A DNA stretch of 64,000 nt. Source: Nitratireductor thuwali. Its GTDB lineage: Bacteria > Pseudomonadota > Alphaproteobacteria > Rhizobiales > Rhizobiaceae. The translations under genes and the position numbers were made by a program. The stretch spans positions 166,501-230,500 of the forward strand of contig NZ_CP030942.1 in assembly GCF_036621415.1 (NCBI RefSeq), written 5' to 3'. Within the stretch, counting starts at the first letter, position 1. Every line of letters begins with the position of its first letter. The notes beneath the pieces were generated by a model. That model worked only from the letters and a program-made list of their open reading frames with translations, searched no databases and had not been told where the DNA came from. Positions 33,563-43,212 of this stretch are shown here, piece by piece.

Positions 33563-34885
33563 GAGGGGCTAGGGTTTCTCTTCGACCTCAAATCGCTCGG
33601 CATCGAATATGGCACGCTCGTCATGTTCGGCATGCTGTTCGGCCTGCTGCTCCTCGGCATTCCGCTTGCCTATGTGACGCTGCTGGTCGCGCTCATCTTC
33701 GCGCTCGGCTGGTTCGGCCCGGCCTCGGTGCCGCTGATCACCAGCCGCGTCTATTCCTTCGTCTCGTCCTTCGTCTTCGTTTCGGTGCCGATGTTCGTGC
33801 TGATGGCGGCGCTGCTCGACCGCTCGGGCATCGCCCGCGACCTGTTCGACGCGATGAAGCTGATCGGCGGCCGGCTGCGCGGCGCCGTCGCCGTGCAGAC
33901 CATCTTCCTCGCCGTGGTGCTGGCGGCCATGAGCGGCATCATCGGCGGCGAGATCGTGCTGCTCGGGCTTTTGGCGCTGCCCCAGATGCTGCGCCTCGGC
34001 TACGACCGCAACCTGGCCATCGGCGTCATCTGCGCGGGCGGCTCGCTCGGCACGATGATTCCGCCCTCCATCGTTCTCATCATCTACGGCCTGACCGCCA
34101 ACGTCTCCATCGGCGACCTTTTCACCGCCGCGTTCATGCCCGGCTTCATGCTGGCCGGCTTCTACGTCATCTACGTGCTGGTGCGCTGCTGGCTCAACCC
34201 TGCCCTTGCCCCGCTGCCCGAGCCCGATCCGCGGCCGCTGGCCGAGCGGCTGAAACTCCTGAAGGGCATCGTGCTGCCGATCGGCGTCGTCATCTTCGTG
34301 CTCGGCTCGATCTATGGCGGCATCGCGTCGGTCACCGAGGCTTCGGCGGTCGGCGTCGCCGGCGTCCTTTTGTCCACCATCCTGCGCCGGGAGTTCTCGC
34401 TGCACATGCTCAAGGCGGCGGCGCTGCAGACGCTGGCGACCTGCGGCATGATCGTGTGGATCGGCATCGGCGCCAGCGCCCTGGTCGGCGTCTTCAACCT
34501 GATGGGGGGCATCGACTTCGTCGCCAGCCTGCTCACGGGGGTATCGGAGAACCCGACGATCATCATCCTCGTGATGATGGCGATCCTCTTCGTCCTCGGC
34601 ATGTTCCTCGACTGGGTGGGCATCGCCCTTCTGACCATGCCGATATTCGTGCCGGTGGTCGTGAACCTAGGCTACGATCCGGTATGGTTCGGCGTGCTGT
34701 TCGCCATGAACATGCAGATATCCTTCCTGACGCCGCCCTTCGGCCCGGCCGCCTTCTATCTCAAGAGCGTGGCGCCCAAGGAAATCTCGCTGGGCATGAT
34801 CTTCCGCGCGCTGCTGCCGTTCATCTGCCTGCAGGCCCTGGCCGTCGCCCTGCTGATCGCCTTTCCGGGCATCACCGGGCGGTAG
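33560..34885 (+). CDS. dctM: TRAP transporter large membrane subunit (DctM family)
   Basis: 441 residues from ATG 33560, with GGAGA 7 bases upstream. About twelve membrane segments. DctM signatures: GIPLAYVTLLVALIF, MSGIIGGEIVLLGLLALPQM, then CAGGSLGTMIPPSIVLIIYG and the late LGMFLDWVGIALLTMPIF with MQISFLTPPFGPAAFYL. It is the ion-coupled carrier for the solute bound by DctP. An upstream in-frame ATG (33491) lies within dctQ and is rejected. Confidence 0.92.
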   Translation: MEGLGFLFDLKSLGIEYGTLVMFGMLFGLLLLGIPLAYVTLLVALIFALGWFGPASVPLITSRVYSFVSSFVFVSVPMFVLMAALLDRSGIARDLFDAMKLIGGRLRGAVAVQTIFLAVVLAAMSGIIGGEIVLLGLLALPQMLRLGYDRNLAIGVICAGGSLGTMIPPSIVLIIYGLTANVSIGDLFTAAFMPGFMLAGFYVIYVLVRCWLNPALAPLPEPDPRPLAERLKLLKGIVLPIGVVIFVLGSIYGGIASVTEASAVGVAGVLLSTILRREFSLHMLKAAALQTLATCGMIVWIGIGASALVGVFNLMGGIDFVASLLTGVSENPTIIILVMMAILFVLGMFLDWVGIALLTMPIFVPVVVNLGYDPVWFGVLFAMNMQISFLTPPFGPAAFYLKSVAPKEISLGMIFRALLPFICLQALAVALLIAFPGITGR

Positions 34886-34888
34886 GCG

Positions 34889-35440
34889 TCACTCGGCGGC
34901 CAGTTCCGCGCAGCCCGTCCTGAGCAGCGAGACCAAATGGGGCGCGAAGGACCGCCAGACGTCCATGCGGAATTCCTGGTCGCCGTCGCGCCAGAGAATG
35001 ACGGAGGCGCCGTCGAAGACGGTGCGCCGTCCTTCGCCGGTGGCGATGCTGCCGATATCGCGCGGGCAGCCAAGGGTGAGCAGCGCTGCCGCCCCGGGTC
35101 CTTCGATCCGAACGGACAGTTCCCGGTCGGAAATCTCGGTCATGCTGTGGCGCGCTTCGGGATAGATGGCGGCGCAGGCCTGCGCGATCCCGGCGGCGCT
35201 GGCCTTGGGCGCAAGGATCAGCCATTCGTCGGGGCCAAGACACAGCGCCTCGGTCCCGCCCGCGGCGGCACGGCGGCCGACCCTTGCGGGCAGCTCCACC
35301 CCCAGTGCGGCCGAGAGCCCGGCCTGTTCGGCCTCCCCCGCGCGCAGCGAAAAACGGGCCGCCGGCGCCAGCAGCGTCACCGTCGCCGCGGCGCATTCGG
35401 CCAGGGTGCCTGGTTGGAGGACGTCGGAAAGCAGGGCCAT
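34889..35440 (-). CDS. soxG: Sarcosine oxidase gamma subunit
   Basis: 183 residues from ATG 35440 (GGAGA upstream), adjoining GTG 35443 as alternative. It matches the SoxG family in GPDEWLILAP, SDRELSVRIEGPGAAALLTLGCP and the C-terminal WRDGDQEFRMDVWRSFAPHL. SoxG is related to aminomethyltransferase C-domains and completes the heterotetramer that oxidises sarcosine with tetrahydrofolate. It is the last gene of soxB-soxD-soxA-soxG and ends three bases from the converging dctM stop. Confidence 0.9.
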   Translation of the reverse strand: MALLSDVLQPGTLAECAAATVTLLAPAARFSLRAGEAEQAGLSAALGVELPARVGRRAAAGGTEALCLGPDEWLILAPKASAAGIAQACAAIYPEARHSMTEISDRELSVRIEGPGAAALLTLGCPRDIGSIATGEGRRTVFDGASVILWRDGDQEFRMDVWRSFAPHLVSLLRTGCAELAAE

Positions 35441-35456
35441 CACGGTGTCTCCAGTC

Positions 35457-38450
35457 TCACAGTTTCAGGCGGGCGCCATCGGGATCGTAGAAGACCGTGC
35501 CGGTCACGGTCGCCTCGATCACCCGGTCGGACATCGGGACGTAGACGGTCTGTCCCATCCGCTCATGCCCGCCTTCGACCAGCGCCAGGGCGATCGGTCG
35601 CCCGGCGGCTTCGCTGCGATAGGACGAGGTCACGTGCCCCACCATCTTCATCGGCTTGGGCTGCGTAGGATCGAGGACGATCTGCGCCCCTTCTTCCAGC
35701 TTCGTCGTGCCGTCATCGGTGACGAGGCCGACGAGCTGCTTGCGGCCGGAGGCGACGAGGTCGGGCCGCCGCAATCCGCGCATTCCCACGAAATCATGCT
35801 TGTTCTTGCCGACCGCCCAGCCGATCCCCGCATCGTAGGGGGTTACGGTGCCATCGGTATCCTGGCCGACGATGATATAGCCCTTCTCGGCCCGCAAGAC
35901 GTGCATCGTTTCGGTTCCGTAAGGGCAGATGTCGTATTTGCGGCCTGCTTCCCAAAGCGTTTCCCACAGCGCCCGGCCGTGACGGGAAGGCACGTTCACC
36001 TCGAAGCCCAGTTCGCCTGTGAAGCTGACCCGGAAAAGCCGTGCGTTGAAGCCGGCGACCTGGCATTCGGCGACCGCCATGTGCGGGAAAGCCGCGTCCG
36101 AAAGATCCTGCCCCTCGACGAACGGCTCCAGCAGCCGGCGCGCATTGGGGCCGTTGAGGGCGATGGTCGCCCACTGCTCGGTGGTCGAGGTGAGCCAGAC
36201 CTTGAGGTGGGGCCATTCGGTCTGGCGGAAGTCCTCCATCATGTTGAGCACCCGCGCCGCGCCGCCGGTGGTGGTGGTGACGTGGAACCGGTCCTCCGAC
36301 AGGCGGCCGATCACGCCGTCGTCGCGGATATAGCCGTCGTCGCCCAGCAGCAGCCCATAGCGGGCGCGGCCGGGGGCAAGCCGGCTCCAGGGATTGGTGT
36401 ACATGCGGTTCATGAACTCCACCGCATCGGGCCCCACGACCTCGATCTTGCCGAGCGTGGAGGCGTCGAACATGCCGAGGCTCGCGCGGGTGGCGCGGCA
36501 TTCGCGGGCCACGGCCTCGTCCATGGTCTCGCCCGGCTTCGGGAAATACCAGGCCCGGCGCCACTGGCTCACCGGCTCGAAGACAGCGCCGTTCTCCGCG
36601 GCCCAGCCATCGATCGGCGTCTTGCGCGTCGCCTCGAAATGGTCGCCGCGATGGTATCCGGCGAAGGCGCCGAAGGTGGTGGGCGTATAGGGCGGCCGGA
36701 AGGTCGTGAGACCGACCTGCGGCTGGGGCTTGCCGAGCGCGTCGGCGGCGATGTTCAGGCCGTTGATGTTCGACATCTTGCCCTGGTCGGTGGCCATGCC
36801 GGTGGTGGTGTAGCGCTTGATATGCTCGATCGAGCGCATGCCCTCGCGCACCGCCAGCCGCAGATCCTTTGCGGTCACGTCGTTCTGGTAGTCGACGAAG
36901 GCGCGGGCCCTGCCCGGGCTGCGATCGGTCGGCAGCTCCTTATGGGTGATGCCCGTCCCTGGACGGTCGCCGGCAATGCCGTATGTCGCCGGCTCTGCCG
37001 CCATGCCGAGCGCATGGGCGGCGGCGGCCCCCATGGCGGAACCGTCGTTCAGCGCGGCACCGATCCCCCACAGGCCGCGCCCGGCGCCGGCGATGCGGCA
37101 GGCTTCCGTGGCACGATCGGGCAGGAAGGTCTGCGCCTCCTCATCCCATTTCAGCGTGCCCTTCGTGTGCGAGAAAAGATGCAGCGAGGGCGTCCAGCCC
37201 CCCGAGATCAACAGGCAATCGCACGACAGGCGCCGGCCGGAACCTGCCTTGCCGCCCTCCATCCGGTTCACCCGGACCGACTTCACCCGAAGCCGGCCTT
37301 CCGTGCCGGTGACCGTGTGACCGGCAAGAACGGCGATCTCGCGCTTTGCCGCCTCGGCGATCAGATCGGCACGCGGTTCCGCACGCGTGTCCACGATCGC
37401 CTCGATCTTCGTGCCGGCCGCGGCCAGGTCGAAGGCGGCGTAATATGCGCTGTCATGGCTGGTGGCCACGACCGCGCGATCGCCGACGCGCACCCCGTAG
37501 CGGTTGAGATAGGTCTGTGCGGCGCCGGCCAGCATTACGCCCGGACGGTCGTTGCCGTCGAAGACCAGCGGCTTTTCCAGCGCCCCCTGGGCCAGGATCA
37601 CCTGCCCGGCGCGCACCCGCCAGAGGCGCTCGCGCGGGACGGCGCTGCCGGGCTTTTCCAGATGGTCCGTCAGTTTCTGGCAGAGGCCGACCATGTTCTG
37701 GTGGTAATAGCCGATAGCCGTCGTCCGGGTCATGATGTCGACGCCGAGGCCCTTGAGCGCCTCGATCTCGGCCGCGAGCCAGTCCCAGGCGGACAGGCCC
37801 TCGATGCTTGCCTGCGGCTCCGACAGAAGCGTGCCGCCCGGCTCGCAATTCTCGTCGACGAGGGTGACCCGCAGGCCCGCGCCAGCCGCCGAACGCGCTG
37901 CCGCCAGGCCGGCCGGACCGGCGCCGACGACCAGGACGTCGGTGTGAAGATAACGCGAGGCGTAATGGTCGGGATCTGCTTCGGTCGGTGAAACGCCGAG
38001 CCCCGCCGCGGCCCGGATGAAGGGCTCGTAGACCTTGTCCCAGAAGCTCTTCGGCCACATGAAGGTCTTGTAGTAGAACCCGGTGGACAGGAGCATGTAG
38101 GCGCGGTCGTTCACGGCGCCGATGTCGAATTTGAGGCTCGGATACCTGTTCTGGCTGGTGGCCTTGAGCCCGGGCCAGATCTCCTGCACCGTCGCGCGCG
38201 TATTGGGCTCGAAGCGGCCCTTGCCCCGGCTGGTTCCGATCAGCGCGTTGGGCTCCTCCGAGCCGGCCGCCACGGGACCGCGCGGGCGGTGATACTTGAA
38301 GGAGCGCCCCATCAGGTGCACGCCGTTGGCCAGAAGCGCCGATGCGACCGTGTCGCCGGCGAGGCCTTCGAAGGTTTTGCCGTCGAACGAGAATCTGACC
38401 GGCTTGTCGTGGCGGACGCGGCCGCGCCCGGAAACGCGGAAGCCGGTCAT
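35457..38450 (-). CDS. soxA: Sarcosine oxidase alpha subunit
   Basis: 997 residues from ATG 38450, full length. The N-terminus has the 2Fe-2S-like-fold domain (GKTFEGLAGDTVASALLANG), then the NAD-binding Rossmann motif VVGAGPAGLAAARSAAGAG near residue 174. A second nucleotide motif region follows, then the C-terminal GCV-T-like folate domain (about 600-990, with FTGELGFEVNVPSRHG). It receives electrons and forms methylene-tetrahydrofolate from the formaldehyde unit. Much longer frames upstream are antisense artefacts. It overlaps soxD by four bases. Confidence 0.95.
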   Translation of the reverse strand: MTGFRVSGRGRVRHDKPVRFSFDGKTFEGLAGDTVASALLANGVHLMGRSFKYHRPRGPVAAGSEEPNALIGTSRGKGRFEPNTRATVQEIWPGLKATSQNRYPSLKFDIGAVNDRAYMLLSTGFYYKTFMWPKSFWDKVYEPFIRAAAGLGVSPTEADPDHYASRYLHTDVLVVGAGPAGLAAARSAAGAGLRVTLVDENCEPGGTLLSEPQASIEGLSAWDWLAAEIEALKGLGVDIMTRTTAIGYYHQNMVGLCQKLTDHLEKPGSAVPRERLWRVRAGQVILAQGALEKPLVFDGNDRPGVMLAGAAQTYLNRYGVRVGDRAVVATSHDSAYYAAFDLAAAGTKIEAIVDTRAEPRADLIAEAAKREIAVLAGHTVTGTEGRLRVKSVRVNRMEGGKAGSGRRLSCDCLLISGGWTPSLHLFSHTKGTLKWDEEAQTFLPDRATEACRIAGAGRGLWGIGAALNDGSAMGAAAAHALGMAAEPATYGIAGDRPGTGITHKELPTDRSPGRARAFVDYQNDVTAKDLRLAVREGMRSIEHIKRYTTTGMATDQGKMSNINGLNIAADALGKPQPQVGLTTFRPPYTPTTFGAFAGYHRGDHFEATRKTPIDGWAAENGAVFEPVSQWRRAWYFPKPGETMDEAVARECRATRASLGMFDASTLGKIEVVGPDAVEFMNRMYTNPWSRLAPGRARYGLLLGDDGYIRDDGVIGRLSEDRFHVTTTTGGAARVLNMMEDFRQTEWPHLKVWLTSTTEQWATIALNGPNARRLLEPFVEGQDLSDAAFPHMAVAECQVAGFNARLFRVSFTGELGFEVNVPSRHGRALWETLWEAGRKYDICPYGTETMHVLRAEKGYIIVGQDTDGTVTPYDAGIGWAVGKNKHDFVGMRGLRRPDLVASGRKQLVGLVTDDGTTKLEEGAQIVLDPTQPKPMKMVGHVTSSYRSEAAGRPIALALVEGGHERMGQTVYVPMSDRVIEATVTGTVFYDPDGARLKL

Positions 38451-38785
38451 TGCGAGCCCTCCTTCGCATCCGGCAGATCCTGCGAAGGCGTCGAGCCGGA
38501 CAGGGACGACAGGTCGGGACGAGGCGCCCCGGCCTTGTAGGTCGTCAGAAAACGGTCGCTCACGGTGTCGCGGACGGCGTTGAAGAAGCGCGCGCAGCCA
38601 TGGACATGGCGCCAGCGTTCGAAATGCGGCCCTTTGACGTTGGAGCGGATGAAGAGATAGTCGCGCCATTCCTCATCGGTCATTTCAGAGGGGTTTTCGG
38701 GCCGGACGATATGGGCCTCGCCGGCATAGGCGAACTCCAGCTCCGGCAGCGTTTCATCGCAATAGGGACAGTGGATGAGAAGCAT
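38447..38785 (-). CDS. soxD: Sarcosine oxidase delta subunit
   Basis: 112 residues from ATG 38785. The zinc ligands of SoxD are present: Cys6 and Cys9 (HCPYC), His60 (RWRH) and Cys64 (HGCARFF). NPSEMTDEEWRDYLFIRSN is the family signature. The C-terminal 25 residues (SSLSGSTPSQDLPDAKEG) are polar and variable. It is a small structural subunit of the sarcosine oxidase complex. It lies between soxB (11-base gap) and soxA (overlap). Confidence 0.93.
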   Translation of the reverse strand: MLLIHCPYCDETLPELEFAYAGEAHIVRPENPSEMTDEEWRDYLFIRSNVKGPHFERWRHVHGCARFFNAVRDTVSDRFLTTYKAGAPRPDLSSLSGSTPSQDLPDAKEGSQ

Positions 38786-38796
38786 GTCCGCCTTCC

Positions 38797-40050
38797 TCAG
38801 TGTGCGACAGCGGCGGCGGCCGCCTCGTCGATCAGACGGCCGGTGCGGAACCGGTCGAGCGTGAAAGGAGCGTTGATGGGATGCGGCTCGTCCTTGGCAA
38901 CCGTCCAGGCCAGCGTGTGGGCGGCGCCGGGCGTGGCCTTGAAGCCGCCCGTGCCCCAGCCGCAATTGACGTAGAGCCCCTGAACCGGCGTCTTGCCGAG
39001 GATGCAGGAGCGGTCCGGCGTCACGTCGACGATGCCGCCCCATTTGCGCAGCATCCGCATCCGGGTGAAGATCGGGAATATCTCGCAGATCGCCGCGACC
39101 GCGTGCTCGATCAGCGGCAGTCCGCCGCGCTGCGAATAGCTGGTGTACTGGTCGGTGCCCGATCCGATGACCAGCTCGCCCTTGTCGGACTGGCTGATAT
39201 AGGCGTGAACCGTGTTCGACATGACCACGCAGGGAAAGACAGGTTTCACCGGCTCGGAGACCAGCGCCTGCAGTGGGTAGCTTTCCAGCGGCATGCGGAT
39301 GCCCGCGCTTTCCATCACCACGCTGGTATGCCCTGCGGCGGAAACGGCAACCTTCCTGGCCCTTATGAAGCCCTTCGCCGTCTCGACCCCTTCGACGGCC
39401 CCGTCGGGACCGCGGCGGATCGCCGTCACGGGGCAGTTCTGGATGATGTCGACGCCGCGCGCCGCCGCCGCCCGCGCATAGCCCCAAGCCACCGCATCGT
39501 GCCGCGCCGTGCCCGCGCGCATCTGCAGCGCGGCCCCCATGACCGGGTAGCGTGCACCGGGCGAGATGTTGAGCGGCGGGCAGAACTCCTTGGCTTCCTG
39601 CGGGGTCAGCCATCTGTTGTCCACGCCGTTCAGCCGGTTGGCGTGAATGTGGCGCTGGAAGCTTTGGACGTCGTGCACATTGTGCGCCAGCATCATCACG
39701 CCGCGGCGCGAGAACATGACATTGTAGTTCAGCTCCTGGCTCAGATCCTCCCACAGATCGAGCGCGTGGTCGTAAAGACCGGCGCTCTCGTCGTACAGGT
39801 AGTTGGAGCGGATGATCGTCGTGTTCCGCCCCGTGTTCCCGCCGCCGAGCCAGCCCTTGTCGATCACCGCCACGTTTGTGATGCCGTGCTCCTTGGCAAG
39901 ATAATAGGCAGCGCCCAGCCCATGCCCGCCGGCCCCTACGATGACGACGTCATATTCGGCCTTCGGCTGGCTGTCGGGCCATTGTTCGGTCCATCCCGTA
40001 TTCCCGGTCAGGGCGTTGCGCAGGAGCGAGAAGGCGGAGAATCTGGTCAT
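38797..40050 (-). CDS. soxB: Sarcosine oxidase beta subunit
   Basis: 417 residues from ATG 40050 ([16 protein letters not shown], as family members begin); a GTG at 40059 is the alternative. The FAD-binding motif is [20 protein letters not shown] at about 36-55. Later [20 protein letters not shown] and [19 protein letters not shown] are family features. This subunit oxidises sarcosine to glycine. It is first in the operon, divergent from a GlxA-type regulator. Confidence 0.94.
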   Translation of the reverse strand: MTRFSAFSLLRNALTGNTGWTEQWPDSQPKAEYDVVIVGAGGHGLGAAYYLAKEHGITNVAVIDKGWLGGGNTGRNTTIIRSNYLYDESAGLYDHALDLWEDLSQELNYNVMFSRRGVMMLAHNVHDVQSFQRHIHANRLNGVDNRWLTPQEAKEFCPPLNISPGARYPVMGAALQMRAGTARHDAVAWGYARAAAARGVDIIQNCPVTAIRRGPDGAVEGVETAKGFIRARKVAVSAAGHTSVVMESAGIRMPLESYPLQALVSEPVKPVFPCVVMSNTVHAYISQSDKGELVIGSGTDQYTSYSQRGGLPLIEHAVAAICEIFPIFTRMRMLRKWGGIVDVTPDRSCILGKTPVQGLYVNCGWGTGGFKATPGAAHTLAWTVAKDEPHPINAPFTLDRFRTGRLIDEAAAAAVAH

Positions 40051-40091
40051 AGGGTGCACGCCAGGCAGATTAGCATTGTCCCGACCCTAAC

Positions 40092-40111
40092 GTCCTCCTC
40101 AACGGGAGGAC
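40092..40111. promoter_or_regulatory. Inverted repeat in the soxB/GlxA-regulator divergent promoter region
   Basis: GTCCTCC (40092-40098) and GGAGGAC (40105-40111) are perfect inverted copies around TCAACG. It lies 41 bases from the soxB start and 36 from the regulator start. It is a candidate site for the neighbouring AraC-type protein. Short arms, so the call is moderate. Confidence 0.45.
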
Positions 40112-40147
40112 TGGATTATTGCGACAGTTCGGCTGTATGATTGCGCC

Positions 40148-41221
40148 ATGAACAAGGCGCTGCCCCGATCCCCCCATCCGCGCAAGCGATTGAACGTCGC
40201 TTTCCTGCTTGCCGACCGTTTCACGCTGTCGGCTTTTGCCAATTTCGTCGATGTGCTCCGTCTGGCGGCCGACGAAGCGGACCACTCCCGTCCGATCCAC
40301 TGCGACTGGACGGTGCTCTCGGCAGACATGAACCCGGTCCGGTCGAGCTGCGGCGTGACGATCCAGCCCGACACGCGGCTGCAGCGGGCCGGAAGCTACG
40401 ACTATATCGTCGTGGTCGGCGGACTGCTTGGCGAGGCCAGCGCCCTGGCCCCCGAAGCGGTGCGGTTCCTGCAGGCAAGGGCGGAGGAAGGCGTGCCGCT
40501 CGCGGGACTGTGCACGGGCGTGTTTCTGCTGCACGAAGCGGGTCTTTTGAGCGGCTACCGCTGCTGCGTGAGCTGGTTCCACCATCAGGATTTCCTGGAG
40601 CGCTTCGACGGAGCCGAGCTTGTCTCCGACCAGATCTTCGTCGTCGACCGCGATCGCCTTACCTGCTCGGGCGGGCACAGCGCGGCGCATCTGGCGGCTT
40701 TCCTGGTCGAGCGTCATGTCGGCCATTCCGCGGCAACCAAGAGCCTGAGCATCATGATCATCGACGGCGCCATGAGCGCCGACAAGCCGCAGCCCGGCTT
40801 CCCGATCAGGCTCGCCGCCAAGGACCCGCTGGTCCGCAAGGCGCTGATCCGGATGCAGCAGAAAATCGACGGCCCCGAAACGGTTCTGGAGCTGGCGGAC
40901 GGACTCGGCGTGAGCCGCCGCCGCCTGGAGCGGAAATTCCTCGCCGATCTCGGCACCACCCCTTCCCGGGCCGGCCTCCAGCTCCGGCTCGACCACGCCT
41001 GCGCGCTTCTCAACAGAACCGAAAAGACGGTGACGCAAATCGCCTTTGCGACGGGATTCTGCGACACCTCCCACTTCATCCGGGCGTTCAAGTCCGGGCT
41101 GGGCCTGACGCCGGCCGAATTTCGCCGGACCGAATTTCGCCGGACCAAGGGCCGTTCCACGGACGGCCCGCAGCGGGCGGTGGGCGTCCTGCTTCCGCAG
41201 GCGCAGCCACCGGCGGACTGA
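40148..41221 (+). CDS. GlxA-family transcriptional regulator (DJ-1/PfpI domain plus AraC helix-turn-helix)
   Basis: 357 residues. The N-terminal glutamine-amidotransferase-like domain (about 15-185) has Cys122 in GLCTGVFLLHEAGLL. The C-terminal AraC region (about 240-335) has two helix-turn-helix motifs, ETVLELADGLGVSRRRLERK and VTQIAFATGFCDTSHFIRAF. A tandem EFRRTEFRRTK lies just after. The architecture is that of GbdR, which controls sarcosine and betaine catabolism in Pseudomonas, so control of the divergent sox operon is likely. No good ribosome site precedes ATG 40148. Confidence 0.88.
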   Translation: MNKALPRSPHPRKRLNVAFLLADRFTLSAFANFVDVLRLAADEADHSRPIHCDWTVLSADMNPVRSSCGVTIQPDTRLQRAGSYDYIVVVGGLLGEASALAPEAVRFLQARAEEGVPLAGLCTGVFLLHEAGLLSGYRCCVSWFHHQDFLERFDGAELVSDQIFVVDRDRLTCSGGHSAAHLAAFLVERHVGHSAATKSLSIMIIDGAMSADKPQPGFPIRLAAKDPLVRKALIRMQQKIDGPETVLELADGLGVSRRRLERKFLADLGTTPSRAGLQLRLDHACALLNRTEKTVTQIAFATGFCDTSHFIRAFKSGLGLTPAEFRRTEFRRTKGRSTDGPQRAVGVLLPQAQPPAD

Positions 41222-41278
41222 TCGACCTCGCCCGATCCCGGCATGCGGCGGCCGGCGCAAATATGCGCCGGAACCGCA

Positions 41279-42757
41279 TCAGGCGCGCGGCGGGACCGGC
41301 ACGGCGGCCTCCTCCCCAGCCGGAGCGCCACTGCGCGCCGCGTAGGACCATGCGCTGTGGTCGAGATCGAGGTCGGAGAACTGCCGCGGGTCAAGAACCG
41401 GACGCGCGACGCCCGCCTTCAGCTGCGCGCGGAAGTCGCCGAGAATGCGCAGAAGCACCGGAAAAAGCATCACGATCGCCATGAGGTTGACGAGCGCCAG
41501 AACGCCCATCAGCGGGTCGGAGAAGAAGAACACTGCCGTCGCGCCCGGCGCGGTGGCGCCGAGAAAAACGACGGCGATGATGGCGAGCCGCAACACGTGC
41601 AGCGCCGGTGCGCTCCTGGTCATGACGCTGAGCGCCGTCTCGCCCAGATAGTAGTTGTAGATGATCGAGCTGAACGCAAAGAGCAGGATCGCGAATGTCA
41701 GGAAGTATTGCGACCAGACTCCGAGCTGGCTGACCAGCGATTGCTGCGTGAGCGCCACGCCGTCCATGCCCTCGGCGCCGGGCACGTAGACAGGGCTGAG
41801 AAGGATCATGAAGGCGGTGCAGGAACAGATGATGATCGTATCGATGAAGACCGAGAACGACTGGGTGATGCCCTGGCTGATCGGATGCCGCACATCGGCG
41901 GTCGCCGCCACATTGGGTGCTGAGCCAAGGCCCGCCTCGTTCGAGAACAGGCCACGCCGCAGGCCCTGTGCCAGCGCCGCGCCCACGCCGCCGCTGACGG
42001 CTTCCTCCAGTCCGAACGCATTGGCGATGATGGTCCACAGAACGCCCGGCAGGTCGGAAATGTTGAGGACGATGATCAGAAGCGCCATCGCGATATAGCC
42101 GAGGGCCATGATCGGGATAATGACGTCCGCGACCTTTGCGATGCGCCGGATGCCGCCATAGACGATCAGGCCGGTGATCACCGCCAGCAGCAGTCCGCTC
42201 CAGACACGGTCGACCCCGAGGCTGTCGTTGGCGGCGCCGGCGAAGGTGTTGCCCTGGAAGGCGTTGAAGCCGAAGGCGAAGGCCGCCATCAGGCAGATCG
42301 CATAGACGACGGCCAGCCAGCGATACTGGGCTCCAAGACCGTAAATGATGTAGCTGGCGGGACCGCCCCTGTAGGTTCCGTCGCCGTTGGAGCGCTTGTA
42401 GAGCTGGGCGAGAGAGGATTCGACCAGGCTCGTTGCCATGCCTATCAGGGCGATCACCCACATCCAGAAGACCGCACCCGGCCCGCCGAGCGTGATCGCC
42501 ACGGCAACGCCGGCGATGTTGCCGCCGCCGACACGGCCGCCGACGGAAACGAGGAGCGCCTGGCGCGCGCTGATCGCGTTCGGATCGCCGCTCTGGTTCT
42601 TGGAGGAAAGGACCCTGAACATCCTGCCGAAAAACTCGAACTGGACGAACCCGCTCATGAGGGTCATGAAGACGCCGAAGATGACCAGGATGGGGATCAG
42701 CGACCACCCCCAGGTCAAATCTTCGACCAGGCCGAAAAGCCCTCTGATCACATCCAT
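41279..42757 (-). CDS. Sodium:alanine/glycine symporter (AGCS family)
   Basis: 492 residues from ATG 42757, with AAAAGGAGAA just upstream. A longer in-frame start (42817) lacks support. About ten to eleven membrane helices. AGCS signatures: GGRVGGGNIAGVAVAITLGGPG near residue 71, GPASYIIYGLG, and LRRGLFSNEAGLGSAPNVAA. It imports alanine or glycine with sodium. It may recycle glycine near the sarcosine oxidase genes, but it is oppositely placed and separated by the regulator. It converges on that regulator gene. Confidence 0.93.
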   Translation of the reverse strand: MDVIRGLFGLVEDLTWGWSLIPILVIFGVFMTLMSGFVQFEFFGRMFRVLSSKNQSGDPNAISARQALLVSVGGRVGGGNIAGVAVAITLGGPGAVFWMWVIALIGMATSLVESSLAQLYKRSNGDGTYRGGPASYIIYGLGAQYRWLAVVYAICLMAAFAFGFNAFQGNTFAGAANDSLGVDRVWSGLLLAVITGLIVYGGIRRIAKVADVIIPIMALGYIAMALLIIVLNISDLPGVLWTIIANAFGLEEAVSGGVGAALAQGLRRGLFSNEAGLGSAPNVAATADVRHPISQGITQSFSVFIDTIIICSCTAFMILLSPVYVPGAEGMDGVALTQQSLVSQLGVWSQYFLTFAILLFAFSSIIYNYYLGETALSVMTRSAPALHVLRLAIIAVVFLGATAPGATAVFFFSDPLMGVLALVNLMAIVMLFPVLLRILGDFRAQLKAGVARPVLDPRQFSDLDLDHSAWSYAARSGAPAGEEAAVPVPPRA

Positions 42758-43119
42758 CAGCTTCTCCTTTTCCGGCGTGCTGCAACCCAGGCGACCCGGC
42801 GCCCGCTCCAGGCTCAACTATCGGCCGAAGGCAGCGGCAATGACAAGCGGCAAAGACCTTCTATGCCCAACTTCCGGCGCGGCGCGGAACTTGCCCTCGA
42901 CCGCCTCATGCGGTTGCGCAGGACGACAGACGCCGATGGGAACGGGGCGGCCGGAAGGCCATCCCCACGGGCTTCGGTCCGGCGCGACGACGGACCTTGG
43001 TCCGTCGGCCGTTTCGCCACTCGTCCCATAATTGCCCGGCAATGGTCGGACGGCGGCATATCCCGGGAACTCAGCCGTCACGATCCGGTTGGCCTCGTCA
43101 CACGTCTAAGGAGGTTCCG
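42758..43119. other. Gene-free 362-base divergent region with a 20-bp palindrome
   Basis: No gene is supported here. A palindrome at 42988-43007 pairs CGACGGACC (42988-42996) with GGTCCGTCG (42999-43007), and ATTGCC/GGCAAT arms occur at 43030-43042. The region was checked for a glycine riboswitch, which often precedes AGCS genes, and the conserved core was not found. It must hold the promoters of the symporter (minus) and the microprotein (plus). Confidence 0.5.
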
Positions 43120-43212
43120 ATGGACAAGAGCATATACCAGGCCAGATGGCTGCTTGCGCCGCTCCTTGGGCTCGGCGTCGGGTTTTTTGTCCTTGGCGTG
43201 GTTGCCAGCTAG
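43120..43212 (+). CDS. 30-residue single-helix membrane microprotein
   Basis: ATG 43120 is preceded by TAAGGAGG (43107-43114), a perfect ribosome site at 5-base spacing. The peptide has a charged N-terminus (MDKSIYQARW) and then one hydrophobic helix (LLAPLLGLGVGFFVLGVVAS). A strong hairpin terminator follows at 43323, so this looks like a stand-alone gene. The RWLLAPL start vaguely recalls the first helix of YqhA/UPF0114 proteins, but the rest is absent. Function unknown. It could modulate a membrane complex or the divergent symporter. Confidence 0.6.
   Translation: MDKSIYQARWLLAPLLGLGVGFFVLGVVAS

Noticed and set aside
34885..35460. Possible truncation of soxG or a missing sox gene
   Set aside because: The soxB-soxD-soxA-soxG order is complete, with expected lengths and intact zinc ligands in SoxD.
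35166..37991. Long plus-strand frame opposite soxA
   Set aside because: It is antisense to a full-length sarcosine oxidase alpha subunit and has no family features.
42758..43119. Possible glycine riboswitch upstream of the alanine/glycine symporter
   Set aside because: Both strands were read for the conserved core (CGCCGAAGG with GCAA, and the CTCTCAGGC end). The only resemblance, CGGCCGAAGGCAGCGGCAA, lacks the required layout.
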